A model generated the notes under the pieces. It searched no databases, had not been told where the DNA came from, and worked only from the letters and a program-made list of their open reading frames with translations. Below are positions 27,281 through 36,154 of a stretch of DNA of 64,000 nt, one piece after another; the stretch's first letter is position 1, and each line of letters opens with the position of its first letter. The DNA comes from Parvibaculum sp040216885. Lineage in GTDB: Bacteria > Pseudomonadota > Alphaproteobacteria > Parvibaculales > Parvibaculaceae. The stretch lies in the NCBI GenBank assembly GCA_040216885.1, contig JAVJOG010000018.1, positions 1-64,000 on the forward strand, in the 5' to 3' direction. Both the position numbers and the translations under genes were made by a program.

Positions 27281-27497
27281 GGAGAGGATGGCAGATGAAA
27301 TCGCGGGTGCGGAACGGCCAATCAGATTGCCTCATGCCCCCGGTTCGACGGTGAAGAGACGGACGGCCTCCAATCGGTGGATCGTCGGTCAAATCGAAAA
27401 GCAGTTCGGACTGTTTACGTCGAATTAATGATTAATGCCGAGTGTAGTGCCCGTGCCGCCATGAGACGGCCGAGCCAAACCCTGGAGGGTAGAGACA

Positions 27498-28679
27498 ATG
27501 GCTGATGTGGTCCTTTCCGGTGCGATCCGGTCGAATCTGCTCAGCATGCAGAATACAGCGCGGATGCTCGATGAATCGCAGCTCCGCCTCGCAACGGGTC
27601 TGAAGGTCCGCAGCGCGGTCGACAGCCCGACGGCGTTCTTCACGGCGCAGGGCCTCAACAACCGCGCTTCCGATCTGAACAACCTGCTCGACTCGATGGG
27701 CCAGGCTGTGCAGACGCTGGAAGCGGCGGATCAGGGCATCAAGTCGATCCTGAAGCTCGTGGACAGCATGAAGTCGGTTGCCAACCAGGCACTCGAAACG
27801 AAGGTCAAGGCAACAGTCCTGACCGGCAACGCGGACACGCCCCTTACCGGTGGCGTCACCCTCGCCTCTCTCGGCGCGCTCGGCACCGGCGACACGATCA
27901 CGATCACGGTCGGCGATGTCACCGAGACCGTCGACATCGGTGCCGACTCGACGGAAGTCGCAACAATCACCGAGCTGATGGCTTGGGTCGGCACAACTTT
28001 CGACGGTGACGAGCCGCTCGCCGCCACGCTGACCGCCGAAGGTCAATTGCAGTTCACGGCCGCCAACGGTCGCGACATTGCGATTTCGGCCAACGACGGC
28101 GGTACGCCGCTCAGCCTCGATGCGCTTCTCGGCAGCCGCACCACCGCAACCGATGGCGTCAACCGCGACAAATACGAGCGCGACTTCAACAATCTGCGCG
28201 AACAGATCGACCAGTTGGCCGCTGACGCCAGCTACAAGGGCGTCAACCTGCTGAAAGGCAACGACCTGCTCAGCGTCTTCTTCAACACCGAGCAGACGAG
28301 CCAGCTCGACATTCAGGGCGTTTCGCTGACGCCGGATGGCGCGCTGAACATCGCCGAGGTCGCCAATGAATCCGGCGATCACGGCTTCGCCGCCGACGCC
28401 GCGATCAAGGCCTTCGTCGAAAACCTGAACGCCGCCACCAATGTGCTGCGCCAGCAGGCCTCGACTTTCGGCGCCAATCTCGGCGTCGTCCAGATCCGTC
28501 AGGATTTCACCAAGTCGCTGATCAACACGCTGGAATCCGGTGCCTCGAGCCTCGTCGTTGCCGATACCAACGAGGAAGGCGCCAAGATGCTGGCCCTCCA
28601 GACGCGCCAGCAGTTGGGCACCACGGCGCTCTCGCTGGCCAACCAGGCCGAACAGGGCGTCCTGCGCCTCTTCGGCTAA
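27498..28679 (+). CDS. Flagellin
   Basis: This is the filament subunit. The 393 residues carry the conserved N-terminal D0/D1 (ADVVLSGAIRSNLLSMQNTA, LRLATGLKVRSAVDSPTAFF) and C-terminal D1/D0 regions (QASTFGANLGVVQIRQDFTK, LALQTRQQLGTTALSLANQA). The variable middle (about residues 105-220) is T-, D- and G-rich. Transcription is probably sigma-54-driven. A hairpin terminator follows. It shares the overall plan of the second flagellin but differs clearly in the middle and at many conserved-region positions. Confidence 0.96.
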   Translation: MADVVLSGAIRSNLLSMQNTARMLDESQLRLATGLKVRSAVDSPTAFFTAQGLNNRASDLNNLLDSMGQAVQTLEAADQGIKSILKLVDSMKSVANQALETKVKATVLTGNADTPLTGGVTLASLGALGTGDTITITVGDVTETVDIGADSTEVATITELMAWVGTTFDGDEPLAATLTAEGQLQFTAANGRDIAISANDGGTPLSLDALLGSRTTATDGVNRDKYERDFNNLREQIDQLAADASYKGVNLLKGNDLLSVFFNTEQTSQLDIQGVSLTPDGALNIAEVANESGDHGFAADAAIKAFVENLNAATNVLRQQASTFGANLGVVQIRQDFTKSLINTLESGASSLVVADTNEEGAKMLALQTRQQLGTTALSLANQAEQGVLRLFG

Positions 28680-28712
28680 ATCCAGGCCATACAGGCGACA
28701 CGCGACTTCAAG

Positions 28713-28736
28713 GGCGGGTCTTCGGACCCGCCTTTT
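28713..28736 (+). terminator. Terminator after the first flagellin gene
   Basis: GGCGGGTC (28713-28720) pairs with GACCCGCC (28725-28732) across a TTCG tetraloop, followed by TTTT. It separates the two flagellin genes into distinct transcripts. Confidence 0.85.
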
Positions 28737-28881
28737 CCATTTTTGGAACGATCTGAAAATTTTTCGAAATGATTAGAAAAAAAACGATCCGTTTTACCGG
28801 CCTTTAACAGACGCCGCTGCATGATCGCGTCATGGCTCAGAAAGAGCCGCGAGTACTAGGTCCTAGGAAAGGAACTGAACT

Positions 28882-30021
28882 ATGGGTGATATCACCATTT
28901 CGAGCGCCGTGCGGACGAACCTGCTCACGTTGCAGAACACCGCTCAGATGATGGCGCAGACGCAGAACCGCCTGGCCACCGGCCTGAAGGTTTCGTCCGC
29001 TCTCGACAATCCGCAATCCTACTTCACGGCTGCCGGCCTTTCGAGCCGCGCGACCGACATGAGCGCCCTGCTCGACTCGATGAGCCTCGGCGTTCAGACG
29101 CTGAAGGCCGCCGACGAAGGTATCAAGTCGATCCAGAAGCTGGTCGACCAGGCCAAATCGGTTGCCAACCAGGCCCTTCAGTCCAAGGCGACGGAAACGT
29201 CGGTCACCGAGACAGTCGAAGCCGCGGCGATCGCAGGTACGGCCGGTGCCCGCACGGTCACCTTCCAGATCGGCACGGCTTCCGCCGTCAGCGTGGTCTT
29301 CGGCACGGCGACCTATGCGTCGGCTGCTTCTTCGGCCACGGCCATCGAATCCGAACTCGCCGGTCTCGTTTCCGCGGGCGGCACGCTTGCCGGCCTGACG
29401 GTTTCGCGCAGCGGCGGCGACCTGACCTTCACGGTCGCGTCGGGTGAAGACCTGACGATCGCCGGCACTGCCGCGGCCACGGGTGCGGCCGGCTTCGGCA
29501 TCGCCGGTGCCACCACGAACGGCGAAACGCTCGCCGAAGCCCGCACGGCCTTCTCGACGGACTACAACAACCTGCTCGCGCAGATCGATCAGTTGTCGCT
29601 CGACACGAGCTTCAACGGCATCAACCTGCTCGCAGGCGACGACCTCTCGGTGATGTTCAACGAGTCGAGCACGTCGAAGCTCGATATCGAAGGCGTGACG
29701 TTCAACGCCGCCGGTATCGGCCTCACGGAGACGACCTTCTCCGACATCAACGCGGAAGTGACCAAGCTGAACACCGCGACGTCGACGCTGCGCAAGCAGT
29801 CCTCGACTTTCGGTGCGAACCTCTCGGTCGTGCAGAGCCGCCAGGACTTCACCAAGAACATGATCGACGTTCTGGAAGCCGGTGCGGGCAACCTGACGCT
29901 GGCCGACACCAACGTCGAAGCGGCGAACCTGCTCGCCCTGCAGACCCGCCAGTCGCTGGCCTCGACCTCGCTGTCGCTGGCCAACCAGTCGGAGCAGAGC
30001 GTCCTCTCGCTGCTGCGCTAA
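28882..30021 (+). CDS. Flagellin, second copy
   Basis: The 379-residue flagellin begins MGDITISSAVRTNLLTLQNT, then NRLATGLKVSSALDNPQSYF. It ends with QSRQDFTKNMIDVLEAGAGN and LALQTRQSLASTSLSLANQS. The variable middle is A-, G- and T-rich. GGAAAGGAACTGAACT precedes the ATG. No good sigma-54 site is seen upstream. The leader instead has an AT-rich stretch (28740-28790), a GGCTC/GAGCC hairpin (28834-28848) and a CTAGG-T-CCTAG dyad (28856-28866), so this copy is probably controlled differently from the first. Confidence 0.96.
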   Translation: MGDITISSAVRTNLLTLQNTAQMMAQTQNRLATGLKVSSALDNPQSYFTAAGLSSRATDMSALLDSMSLGVQTLKAADEGIKSIQKLVDQAKSVANQALQSKATETSVTETVEAAAIAGTAGARTVTFQIGTASAVSVVFGTATYASAASSATAIESELAGLVSAGGTLAGLTVSRSGGDLTFTVASGEDLTIAGTAAATGAAGFGIAGATTNGETLAEARTAFSTDYNNLLAQIDQLSLDTSFNGINLLAGDDLSVMFNESSTSKLDIEGVTFNAAGIGLTETTFSDINAEVTKLNTATSTLRKQSSTFGANLSVVQSRQDFTKNMIDVLEAGAGNLTLADTNVEAANLLALQTRQSLASTSLSLANQSEQSVLSLLR

Positions 30022-30062
30022 TCGGGACCGCCCTCGGGCGACACCCGGTCACGGAAAACGAG

Positions 30063-30095
30063 CGGCGGGGATCCAGGTCCCCGCCGTTTCTCTTT
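30063..30095 (+). terminator. Terminator after the second flagellin gene
   Basis: A 9-bp stem (CGGCGGGGA at 30063-30071, complement at 30078-30086) with a 6-base loop is followed by TTTCTCTTT. Confidence 0.8.
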
Positions 30096-30181
30096 GAAAC
30101 CGCCCGATAGGCCTGCCAACGCCTGCCGATTCGCGCTAGACTGCGGCCGATTCAACGCCAAGCGCATCGGAACGGAACGGC

Positions 30182-30574
30182 ATGGCCCTCAAAGTCGAAC
30201 TCAAGCCCGGCGAACGCTTCATCCTCGGCGACAGCGTCATCACCAACGACGACCAGCGCACGCGCCTGTTCATCGAGGGCGACGCGCCGATCCTGCGCGA
30301 GAAGGACATCCTGCGCGCCGCCGACGCCGACACGCCCTGCAAGCGCGTCTACCTGCTCGTCCAGATGATGTATCTGTCGCCCGATCCGCGCCCGCATCAC
30401 GAAATCTATTTCCAGATCGTTAAGGATGTCGCCGAAGCGGCGCCCTCGACACGCCCCCATCTCGACGCCATCAACAGTAAAATCTTAACCGGCGAAATGT
30501 ATAAAGCTCTCAAGGAAGCTCGAAAACTGATCGAGTACGAACGGGGGCTGCTGGAGAATGTCAAGACCGCATGA
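30182..30574 (+). CDS. flbT: Flagellin translation regulator FlbT
   Basis: In Caulobacter FlbT acts on flagellin mRNA leaders and represses flagellin synthesis until the hook is complete. The 130 residues begin MALKVELKPGERFILGDSVI, then FIEGDAPILREKDIL, and contain RVYLLVQMMYLSPDPRPHHE, all typical. It lies just downstream of the flagellins and overlaps flaF by 17 bases, so the two are coupled. The first flagellin's long leader is an obvious candidate target. Confidence 0.95.
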   Translation: MALKVELKPGERFILGDSVITNDDQRTRLFIEGDAPILREKDILRAADADTPCKRVYLLVQMMYLSPDPRPHHEIYFQIVKDVAEAAPSTRPHLDAINSKILTGEMYKALKEARKLIEYERGLLENVKTA

Positions 30575-30935
30575 GGCTTATGCCAACGCGTCGCGGATGA
30601 CGATTTCGGATCCGCGCGAGTTCGAGGCATCGATCCTCACCCGCGCCGCCGGCCAGCTTCAGCGCATCCGCGACAACTGGACCGCCGAGTCAAACGCCAC
30701 GCTGCGCGACGCCCTTCTCTACAACCGCCGCATCTGGACCGTCTTCGCCGCCTCGGCCGCCGAGCTCGAGCATCCGCTGCCCCGCGAGATCAAGCAGAAC
30801 ATCGCCAATCTCGCCATCTTTATCTTCAAGCGCACCGCCGAGATCGAAGCGAACCGCGAGCCCCAGCCGCAACTGCTCGACACGCTGATCATGATCAACC
30901 GCGAAATCGCCGCCGGCCTCTACCAGAAAGGCTGA
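30558..30935 (+). CDS. flaF: Flagellin synthesis regulator FlaF
   Basis: FlaF promotes flagellin production or export and acts opposite to FlbT. The 125-residue protein has the family pattern YANASRMTISDPREFEASIL, WTVFAASAAELEHPLPREIK and LLDTLIMINREIAAGLYQKG. It begins inside the flbT 3' end, with GGAG just ahead of the ATG. A strong terminator follows at 30961-30990. Confidence 0.94.
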   Translation: MSRPHEAYANASRMTISDPREFEASILTRAAGQLQRIRDNWTAESNATLRDALLYNRRIWTVFAASAAELEHPLPREIKQNIANLAIFIFKRTAEIEANREPQPQLLDTLIMINREIAAGLYQKG

Positions 30936-30960
30936 ACCGTTCCGCGCAACGCGCCAACGA

Positions 30961-30990
30961 AAAAAGGCCCGGATTTCTCCGGGCCTTTTT
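30961..30990. terminator. Bidirectional terminator between flaF and flgL
   Basis: AAAAAGGCCCGGA (30961-30973) pairs perfectly with 30978-30990 across a TTTC loop. Runs of A and T on the two sides let it end both the flbT-flaF and the flgE-flgK-flgL transcripts. Confidence 0.9.
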
Positions 30991-31006
30991 TGTCGTGTGA
31001 AGTTTT

Positions 31007-32497
31007 CTACAGATAATTGACCAGCGACATCCGCGACAGCATCGCCGTCACCTGGTAGCTCGCCTCAAGCTGCGTCTGCAAGGTCGTCAGCTTGACGCCA
31101 ACCTCGTAGGGGTCGGCGTTCTGGATATCGCCGAGGATCCCGTTCGCGACCGACATCATGTTGTCGTGCCGGTCCTGCGTGTTGGCGAGCGTCGCCGCCG
31201 TCAGGCCGAGCCCGGTCACGATGCTTTCGACCGATTGCTTGCCGGCGAAATTGAGCGTCGTCCCGACGCGCGTGGTCAGCGCCTTGTAGGAAGCATTCGC
31301 CTCCGCCCCGTCATCGGCATATTCGACCGCCGTCATCAGCGCCGCCGCCTTCAGCGTGTCGCGGATCGCCTCCTGGTCGGCGCGCGCGCCATAGGCCACC
31401 TGCCGCCCGTCGTCGATCTTGGCGATCGTGTTGTTGCCGGGCGTGCCGGTCTGGTCGCCGCGATACCAGAACACCGTGTCGGCGTCGGTACCGTCGCGAA
31501 GCGCCGTCGCCGTGCCGAAAGGCGGCCCGTCGACGCGCTGCGGCGCACCGCCATTGGCATAATCGAAGAAATTGTTGGCGGCCGCCACGGCCGAGGCCGC
31601 GGTCAGCGTGGTCAGGGCTTCGCGCTGGATCGCGGTGTCGAGCGCCGCCTGGAAATTGGTCGCCGTCTCGGTGGCGTCGGCGCCGATCGTGAATTCGCCG
31701 GCAGCCGGCGGATTGGCCTCCGTCGCCGTCAGCGTCACCCGCGTCGTCGTGCCGTCGGGCAGCGCGAGATCGAGCGTCAGCTTTTCGCCGGCCACCGGAA
31801 TGCCCGTGAAATCGACCTCGATTTCGGCAGGCAGGCCCACCGGGCCCGTGACCGTCGCGTTGGAAAGCGTCGAATTGGCATCGGCAAGCTTGAAGCCGAA
31901 GACACTCGGCGCGGCGTCTTCCGCCAGCGTCACCGCATTGCCGGTCAGGTCGAGTTCGAGCCGTCCGCGGCCGTCGACGCCGAGATCGGCCTGCCCCCGC
32001 TCGTCGATGAACTGCTTGAGGCCGGCCTTGTCGTCCACGCCGTTCATCATCGCATCGGGAACCGCCACGGGCGGCGTCTGCGTGTCGCGCCCGCCAAAGA
32101 GATAACGGTCCTCGATATTGAGATTGAGCAGGTTGACGATCTCGTCGAACTGCATCGCCGCCGTCACCTGGGCGCTGGTCTGCTTCCCGTTCACAAGCTC
32201 GAAACCGGTGGTCAGGCTCGTCGTCTTCATCGTGCTGGCGATATCGGCAACGCGCGTCAGCGCATCCGACGAAACCTCGATACGCATCTGCGCCTGCGAA
32301 ATCGTCTTGGTATAGGTCTGGAGCTGGCTCAGCTGATGCGACAGCGACAGCACCATGTTGCGGTCGGTGCCGAGCTTGGCGTAGCTGTCGGCCTTCAGCC
32401 CGGTCGCAAGCTGGCGCTGGAGATCGTCGAACTGCGCCCGCATCGAATTGATCGAACTGCGCAGCGCCATCGATTGGGAGAGCGTTGAAACCTGCAT
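31007..32497 (-). CDS. flgL: Hook-filament junction protein FlgL
   Basis: FlgL joins hook and filament. The 496-residue protein has flagellin-like ends: MQVSTLSQSMALRSSINSMR, then LQRQLATGLKADSYAKLG at the N-terminus, and LQTQLEASYQVTAMLSRMSL at the C-terminus. The signature LNIEDRYLFGGRDTQTPPV identifies it as FlgL rather than a third flagellin. The long insert makes it larger than enterobacterial FlgL (about 317 residues) but usual for this class. It lies 5 bases downstream of flgK. Confidence 0.93.
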   Translation of the reverse strand: MQVSTLSQSMALRSSINSMRAQFDDLQRQLATGLKADSYAKLGTDRNMVLSLSHQLSQLQTYTKTISQAQMRIEVSSDALTRVADIASTMKTTSLTTGFELVNGKQTSAQVTAAMQFDEIVNLLNLNIEDRYLFGGRDTQTPPVAVPDAMMNGVDDKAGLKQFIDERGQADLGVDGRGRLELDLTGNAVTLAEDAAPSVFGFKLADANSTLSNATVTGPVGLPAEIEVDFTGIPVAGEKLTLDLALPDGTTTRVTLTATEANPPAAGEFTIGADATETATNFQAALDTAIQREALTTLTAASAVAAANNFFDYANGGAPQRVDGPPFGTATALRDGTDADTVFWYRGDQTGTPGNNTIAKIDDGRQVAYGARADQEAIRDTLKAAALMTAVEYADDGAEANASYKALTTRVGTTLNFAGKQSVESIVTGLGLTAATLANTQDRHDNMMSVANGILGDIQNADPYEVGVKLTTLQTQLEASYQVTAMLSRMSLVNYL

Positions 32498-32502
32498 GGA
32501 AA

Positions 32503-34353
32503 TTACCTGCCGATGCTCATGAGCACGTCGAAGAGTTGCTTGACGGTGGTGATGACGCGCGCGTTCGCCGAATAGGCATTCTGCAGCAACAGAAGGTTCG
32601 ACATCTCGTCGTCGATATTGACGCCGGTCTGCGCGTCGAAGCGATCCTGCAACGACGCCGACACGACCTGTTGCGCTTCCGCGTCGCGCTGCGCATTGGC
32701 GGCCTGTGACGACTGGAACGAAACGAGGCGCCGCGCAAAGCTGTCGATGGTGCCGTTGAAGGGCGAGGCGGTGCCGCCAAGGCCCGATTGCGGCGCGAAA
32801 TAGCGGCTCCGCCCGGTCAGCCGGTCGATAAGGTCGTGCGCCCGCGCCGCGTCGCCCAGCGGCACGTCCGCGTCGTAGGCGACCAGCAGCGTATCGTCGG
32901 CGATGACAGCCGGGTTGACCTGGATGCGGCTCGCAAAGCCGGTCTTCTGCGGCGGATTGTCGAGGCTGTTCGAAAAAATTTTGCCGTTCGGCCCGTCGAC
33001 GAAAAGCGCCATGCCCGTCGTGCCGTCGGCAAGGTCCGCCGGCGTCACAAGCGCCGACAGCCCGTTGATGTCGCTGGTCGCGCCGGCGCCATCATCGAGG
33101 AAGCGGATCGTCTCGCCGCCGGGGTTCGACACCACGACTTCCGGCGGCAGCGCTGCCTGCAACGCCGTCACAATGTCGGCCATCGGCTGGTTGAAATTGA
33201 CGCCGACGACCGTGTCGTTGGGGTTGGCGGTCGCCGCATTGGTCAGCGGCAGCGTCGCCGGATCCTCGACGCGAACGATCGTCACCGTGGCCGGAACGCC
33301 ATTGACCGTGTAGCTCAACGTCATCGAATTGCCGGGCAGCAGCGCCGCCGTGTCGATCTCGAAGCCTTCCGCGGCGCCGTCCACGGCCGCCTCGCCCGGC
33401 ACGGTCTCTTCCGACAGCGCCAGCGCGAGCTGCGCGGCCAGTTCGTCGAGCTGCGCCTGCGCCTGCGTCAGCACCGTGTCGCGCATCTCGACATAGCCGG
33501 CAATCGCGCCGGAGCGGATGGCGCCCGCCGCCAGCAGGTCGACGCTCGTCGTCCCCGCGCTCAGCGTGATCGTACCGGCGCCGCCGTTCGCCAGCGACGA
33601 GGTGGCGTCGATCTGCGTCTGCTCGTTGAAGCTCAGTTCGACCGGCGTCCGGTCGAGCAGCAACTGCCCGCCCGAGGTGAAAATCGTCACCGTGCCGTCG
33701 TCGCGATTGTTGACCTTCACGTCCATCAGCCGCGACAATTCGTCGATGGCCATGTCGCGCTTGTCTTGCAGGTCGCCCACCGGCTGGTTCGACGCCTGGC
33801 GCTGCGAAATCTGGTTGTTGACCTCGGCAATCGTCTTCAGCAGCCCGTTGGCCGCCTCGACTGCATGGGCGATGTTGCGCTCGGCCTCGAGCCGCATATC
33901 CTGCACGGTCTGCGACATCGTGTTGAGCTGCGCCGCGAAGTTTCCGGCCTGGTTGAGCAGCGCCTGCCGCGCCGCCGGCTGTTCCGGATTGCCGGCCAGT
34001 TCCTGCAGCGCCGTCGCCAGCGCGCTGATCGAACCGGCGATGGAGGCGTTGGAGTCCGGGGTGCCGAACAGCGCATCGACGCGGCCCAGCATCGACGATT
34101 TGACGTTGAGGCTCGCCGCGCCGGCCGAGGCCACGCGCAACTGCTGTTGCAGGAATTCATCGATCTGCCGCTGCGCCGCTTCGCGCCGCACGCCGATGCC
34201 CTCGGCGCCCGCCAGCGCGTTGACCTGGTTCGGCACCTTGCGCGTATAGCCGGGCGTCCCGACATTGGCGATGTTGCGCGCGGTAACGTCGATGCCCGAC
34301 TGGGCAACGTTCAATCCGCTCAATGCGGCGCCGAGTGCGGTGGAAAGGCTCAT
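32503..34353 (-). CDS. flgK: Hook-associated protein FlgK
   Basis: FlgK is the first hook-filament junction protein. The 616 residues include the rod-type N-terminus (LSGLNVAQSGIDVTARNIAN, VGTPGYTRK), the FlgK region QLNTMSQTVQDMRLEAERNI, and the C-terminal NVDDEMS-like block, here NIDDEMSNLLLLQNAYSANA, then VITTVKQLFDVLMSIGR. It lies between flgE and flgL in a leftward unit. Confidence 0.95.
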   Translation of the reverse strand: MSLSTALGAALSGLNVAQSGIDVTARNIANVGTPGYTRKVPNQVNALAGAEGIGVRREAAQRQIDEFLQQQLRVASAGAASLNVKSSMLGRVDALFGTPDSNASIAGSISALATALQELAGNPEQPAARQALLNQAGNFAAQLNTMSQTVQDMRLEAERNIAHAVEAANGLLKTIAEVNNQISQRQASNQPVGDLQDKRDMAIDELSRLMDVKVNNRDDGTVTIFTSGGQLLLDRTPVELSFNEQTQIDATSSLANGGAGTITLSAGTTSVDLLAAGAIRSGAIAGYVEMRDTVLTQAQAQLDELAAQLALALSEETVPGEAAVDGAAEGFEIDTAALLPGNSMTLSYTVNGVPATVTIVRVEDPATLPLTNAATANPNDTVVGVNFNQPMADIVTALQAALPPEVVVSNPGGETIRFLDDGAGATSDINGLSALVTPADLADGTTGMALFVDGPNGKIFSNSLDNPPQKTGFASRIQVNPAVIADDTLLVAYDADVPLGDAARAHDLIDRLTGRSRYFAPQSGLGGTASPFNGTIDSFARRLVSFQSSQAANAQRDAEAQQVVSASLQDRFDAQTGVNIDDEMSNLLLLQNAYSANARVITTVKQLFDVLMSIGR

Positions 34354-34430
34354 CTGGCAACCTGAAAACGAGAGAACGGAACTTTAGCGCCGGGCGCTTC
34401 CGCGAGGGAAACGCCCGCCGCCTGAATCTG

Positions 34431-35795
34431 TTAGCGCTTCATGTTCAGCGTTTCGCGGATCAGCTCATCGGCCGTCGTCACGATGCGCGTACCGGCCGTA
34501 TAGGCCTGCTGCGTGACGATCAGCTTCGAAAACTCGTCCGCGATGTCGACATTCGAGGCTTCGCGCGCCGAAGCGATGATGTCGCCGCCGGCGCCGAGAA
34601 TGGCCTCGCCCGATTCCTGCGTCGCCGCGAAGGCCGTGCCGTCGAGCTTCTTCAGCTTGTCGGGCGCGTTGAACTTGACCAGCGACACTTCGGCGATATC
34701 GACCGCCTTGCCGTTGGAATAGGTGCCGACAATGCGCCCGTTCTCGGACACCGCGATGCTGACAAGCTCGCCCGACGGATAACCGTTCTGGTCGATCGTG
34801 TTGACCGCCACGGTGCCACCCGTGCTCTGGAACTGCGTGATGTTCGAGGCGCCGTGATTGACCGTCACATCGCCGAGATTGATGCCGTTGACGGTGAGAG
34901 CGGTGATCGTCGTCGAATCGACCGCCGGATTGAGCCGGCCCTGCGCGTCGAAAGCGTAGGACTGGCCGATATTCAGCCATTTGTCGGCGGCACCCGTCGC
35001 GGCGTCGTCGGTCTTGTAGAACAGGTTCCACGCATCGCCACCGCCGGCGGCATTGTCGACCTTTGCCCAGCGCAGCTGGACGTTGACCGGCGCGCCGAGC
35101 GCGTCGTAGCCGGTGATCGCGCCGCCCGAGAGCGAGTTGTCGAGGAAAACGTCCTCGCCGCTGGCCGGAATCGCGCTCAGGTCGGCGAGCGGCGGCGTGA
35201 AGCGGCCGATGGTCAGCAATTCGCTGTCGGCAATGTCCGGATCGGCGTTCACCGTCTTCGGCCAGGCCGGCAGGTTCGCCGTATAGCTGATCGACGAAGT
35301 CGTGCGCGCCGCCAGGAAATCGCGGTCGATCTGGATGCGGCCGGGCGTGTCGCCGACCGGGTTCCCGGTCATGGGATCGATGGCCAGTCCCTGCAGCGCG
35401 TAGCCGGCGCCGTTCACGAGATAACCATGCTTGTCCATCGCGAAGTCGCCGCGCCGCGTGTAGTAGTTGACGTTGTCGAAGACCGGCTGGTTGTCGACGG
35501 TCGCAATCGTCGACGAGACGATGAAGAAGCCCTCGCCATTGATCGCCATATGCGTCGGCACTTCCGAGGCGTCGATCGATCCCTGCACCGAATTGGTGAA
35601 GGACGGCGCCGCCAGAACCGCGCCCGGCAGGTGGTTGCGGCTGGTCGAAGCGGTCACGATGTCCTGAAAGCTCGTATCGGTGCGCTTGAAGCCGACCGTC
35701 TGCGAATTGGCGATATTGTCCGAGATGTGACCAAGCGCGCTCGATTGGGCGCGAATGCCGGTAAGGGCGGTGGTCATCGATCCAAAGAAACTCAT
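34431..35795 (-). CDS. flgE: Hook protein FlgE
   Basis: FlgE polymerises into the hook. From the ATG at 35795 (MSFFGSMTTALTGIRAQSSA) the protein has 454 residues. HISDNIANSQTVGFKRTDTS, MAINGEGFFIVSS and the C-terminal ANVD-type motif SREASNVDIADEFSKLIVTQ (in part) are typical of hook proteins. A longer frame to 35876 would include the sigma-54 promoter region and is not supported. It heads flgE-flgK-flgL. Confidence 0.95.
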   Translation of the reverse strand: MSFFGSMTTALTGIRAQSSALGHISDNIANSQTVGFKRTDTSFQDIVTASTSRNHLPGAVLAAPSFTNSVQGSIDASEVPTHMAINGEGFFIVSSTIATVDNQPVFDNVNYYTRRGDFAMDKHGYLVNGAGYALQGLAIDPMTGNPVGDTPGRIQIDRDFLAARTTSSISYTANLPAWPKTVNADPDIADSELLTIGRFTPPLADLSAIPASGEDVFLDNSLSGGAITGYDALGAPVNVQLRWAKVDNAAGGGDAWNLFYKTDDAATGAADKWLNIGQSYAFDAQGRLNPAVDSTTITALTVNGINLGDVTVNHGASNITQFQSTGGTVAVNTIDQNGYPSGELVSIAVSENGRIVGTYSNGKAVDIAEVSLVKFNAPDKLKKLDGTAFAATQESGEAILGAGGDIIASAREASNVDIADEFSKLIVTQQAYTAGTRIVTTADELIRETLNMKR

Positions 35796-35860
35796 GGGCT
35801 CATCTCCATGCGGTGGGTTCCAGCGGGGACTCCCGCGGAACGCGTGCTGCCAGCAAATGA

Positions 35861-35875
35861 GCAAGGAGCGGGCCA
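35861..35875 (-). promoter_or_regulatory. Sigma-54 promoter of flgE
   Basis: The minus strand reads TGGCCCGCTCCTTGC, a very good -24/-12 match with 10 bases between GG and GC. Transcription should begin near 35850, about 55 bases before the flgE start. Confidence 0.85.
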
Positions 35876-35892
35876 TCGATTTTATATATTTA

Positions 35893-35905
35893 AATCAATG
35901 GGTTA
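35893..35905 (+). promoter_or_regulatory. IHF site before the flgE promoter
   Basis: AATCAATGGGTTA is a perfect WATCAANNNNTTR match within an AT-rich run (35880-35897), 18 bases upstream of the -24 element on the flgE side. Confidence 0.65.
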
Positions 35906-36154
35906 CGATTTGTTAACCAGTCCGGCGCGCAGCAGCCCCTGCCCCCTGCCCGGCAGAAATTGCCGCAAGGGCAGCGGCCGCGTCAGCGCCATGCCGCTCG
36001 AAATCGAATGGCGCGACTGCCGCCGGTGCACAGGCCTTTTCCTTGAACCGGCCAAGGTCACACATTAGTTTCTCAGCCGTTCAGCAATTCGGTATCCAGC
36101 GGCCTGCGCTTGGCTCAAGCGTTTGTTGCCGCGTCCCAGGGGAAAGCCATTTCG

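Larger units (their letters stand above)
27163..27497. other. Promoter and long leader of the first flagellin gene
   Basis: This 335-base gap holds an IHF site (27236-27248) and a sigma-54 promoter (27266-27280). The leader then runs about 205 bases, from near 27291 to the flagellin ATG. The short open frame at 27243-27428 begins upstream of the transcript start and is not a gene. GGAGGGT before the ATG is a strong ribosome site. The long leader is a plausible target for FlbT, which is inference. Confidence 0.7.

Noticed and set aside
27243..27428. 61-codon open frame before the first flagellin
   Set aside because: It begins upstream of the sigma-54 start site and would not be on the transcript; no ribosome site.
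28833..28848. GG-N10-GC pattern (TGGCTCAGAAAGAGC) before the second flagellin as a sigma-54 promoter
   Set aside because: The -12 half lacks the TTGC form, and the sequence is better explained as a GGCTC/GAGCC hairpin in the leader.
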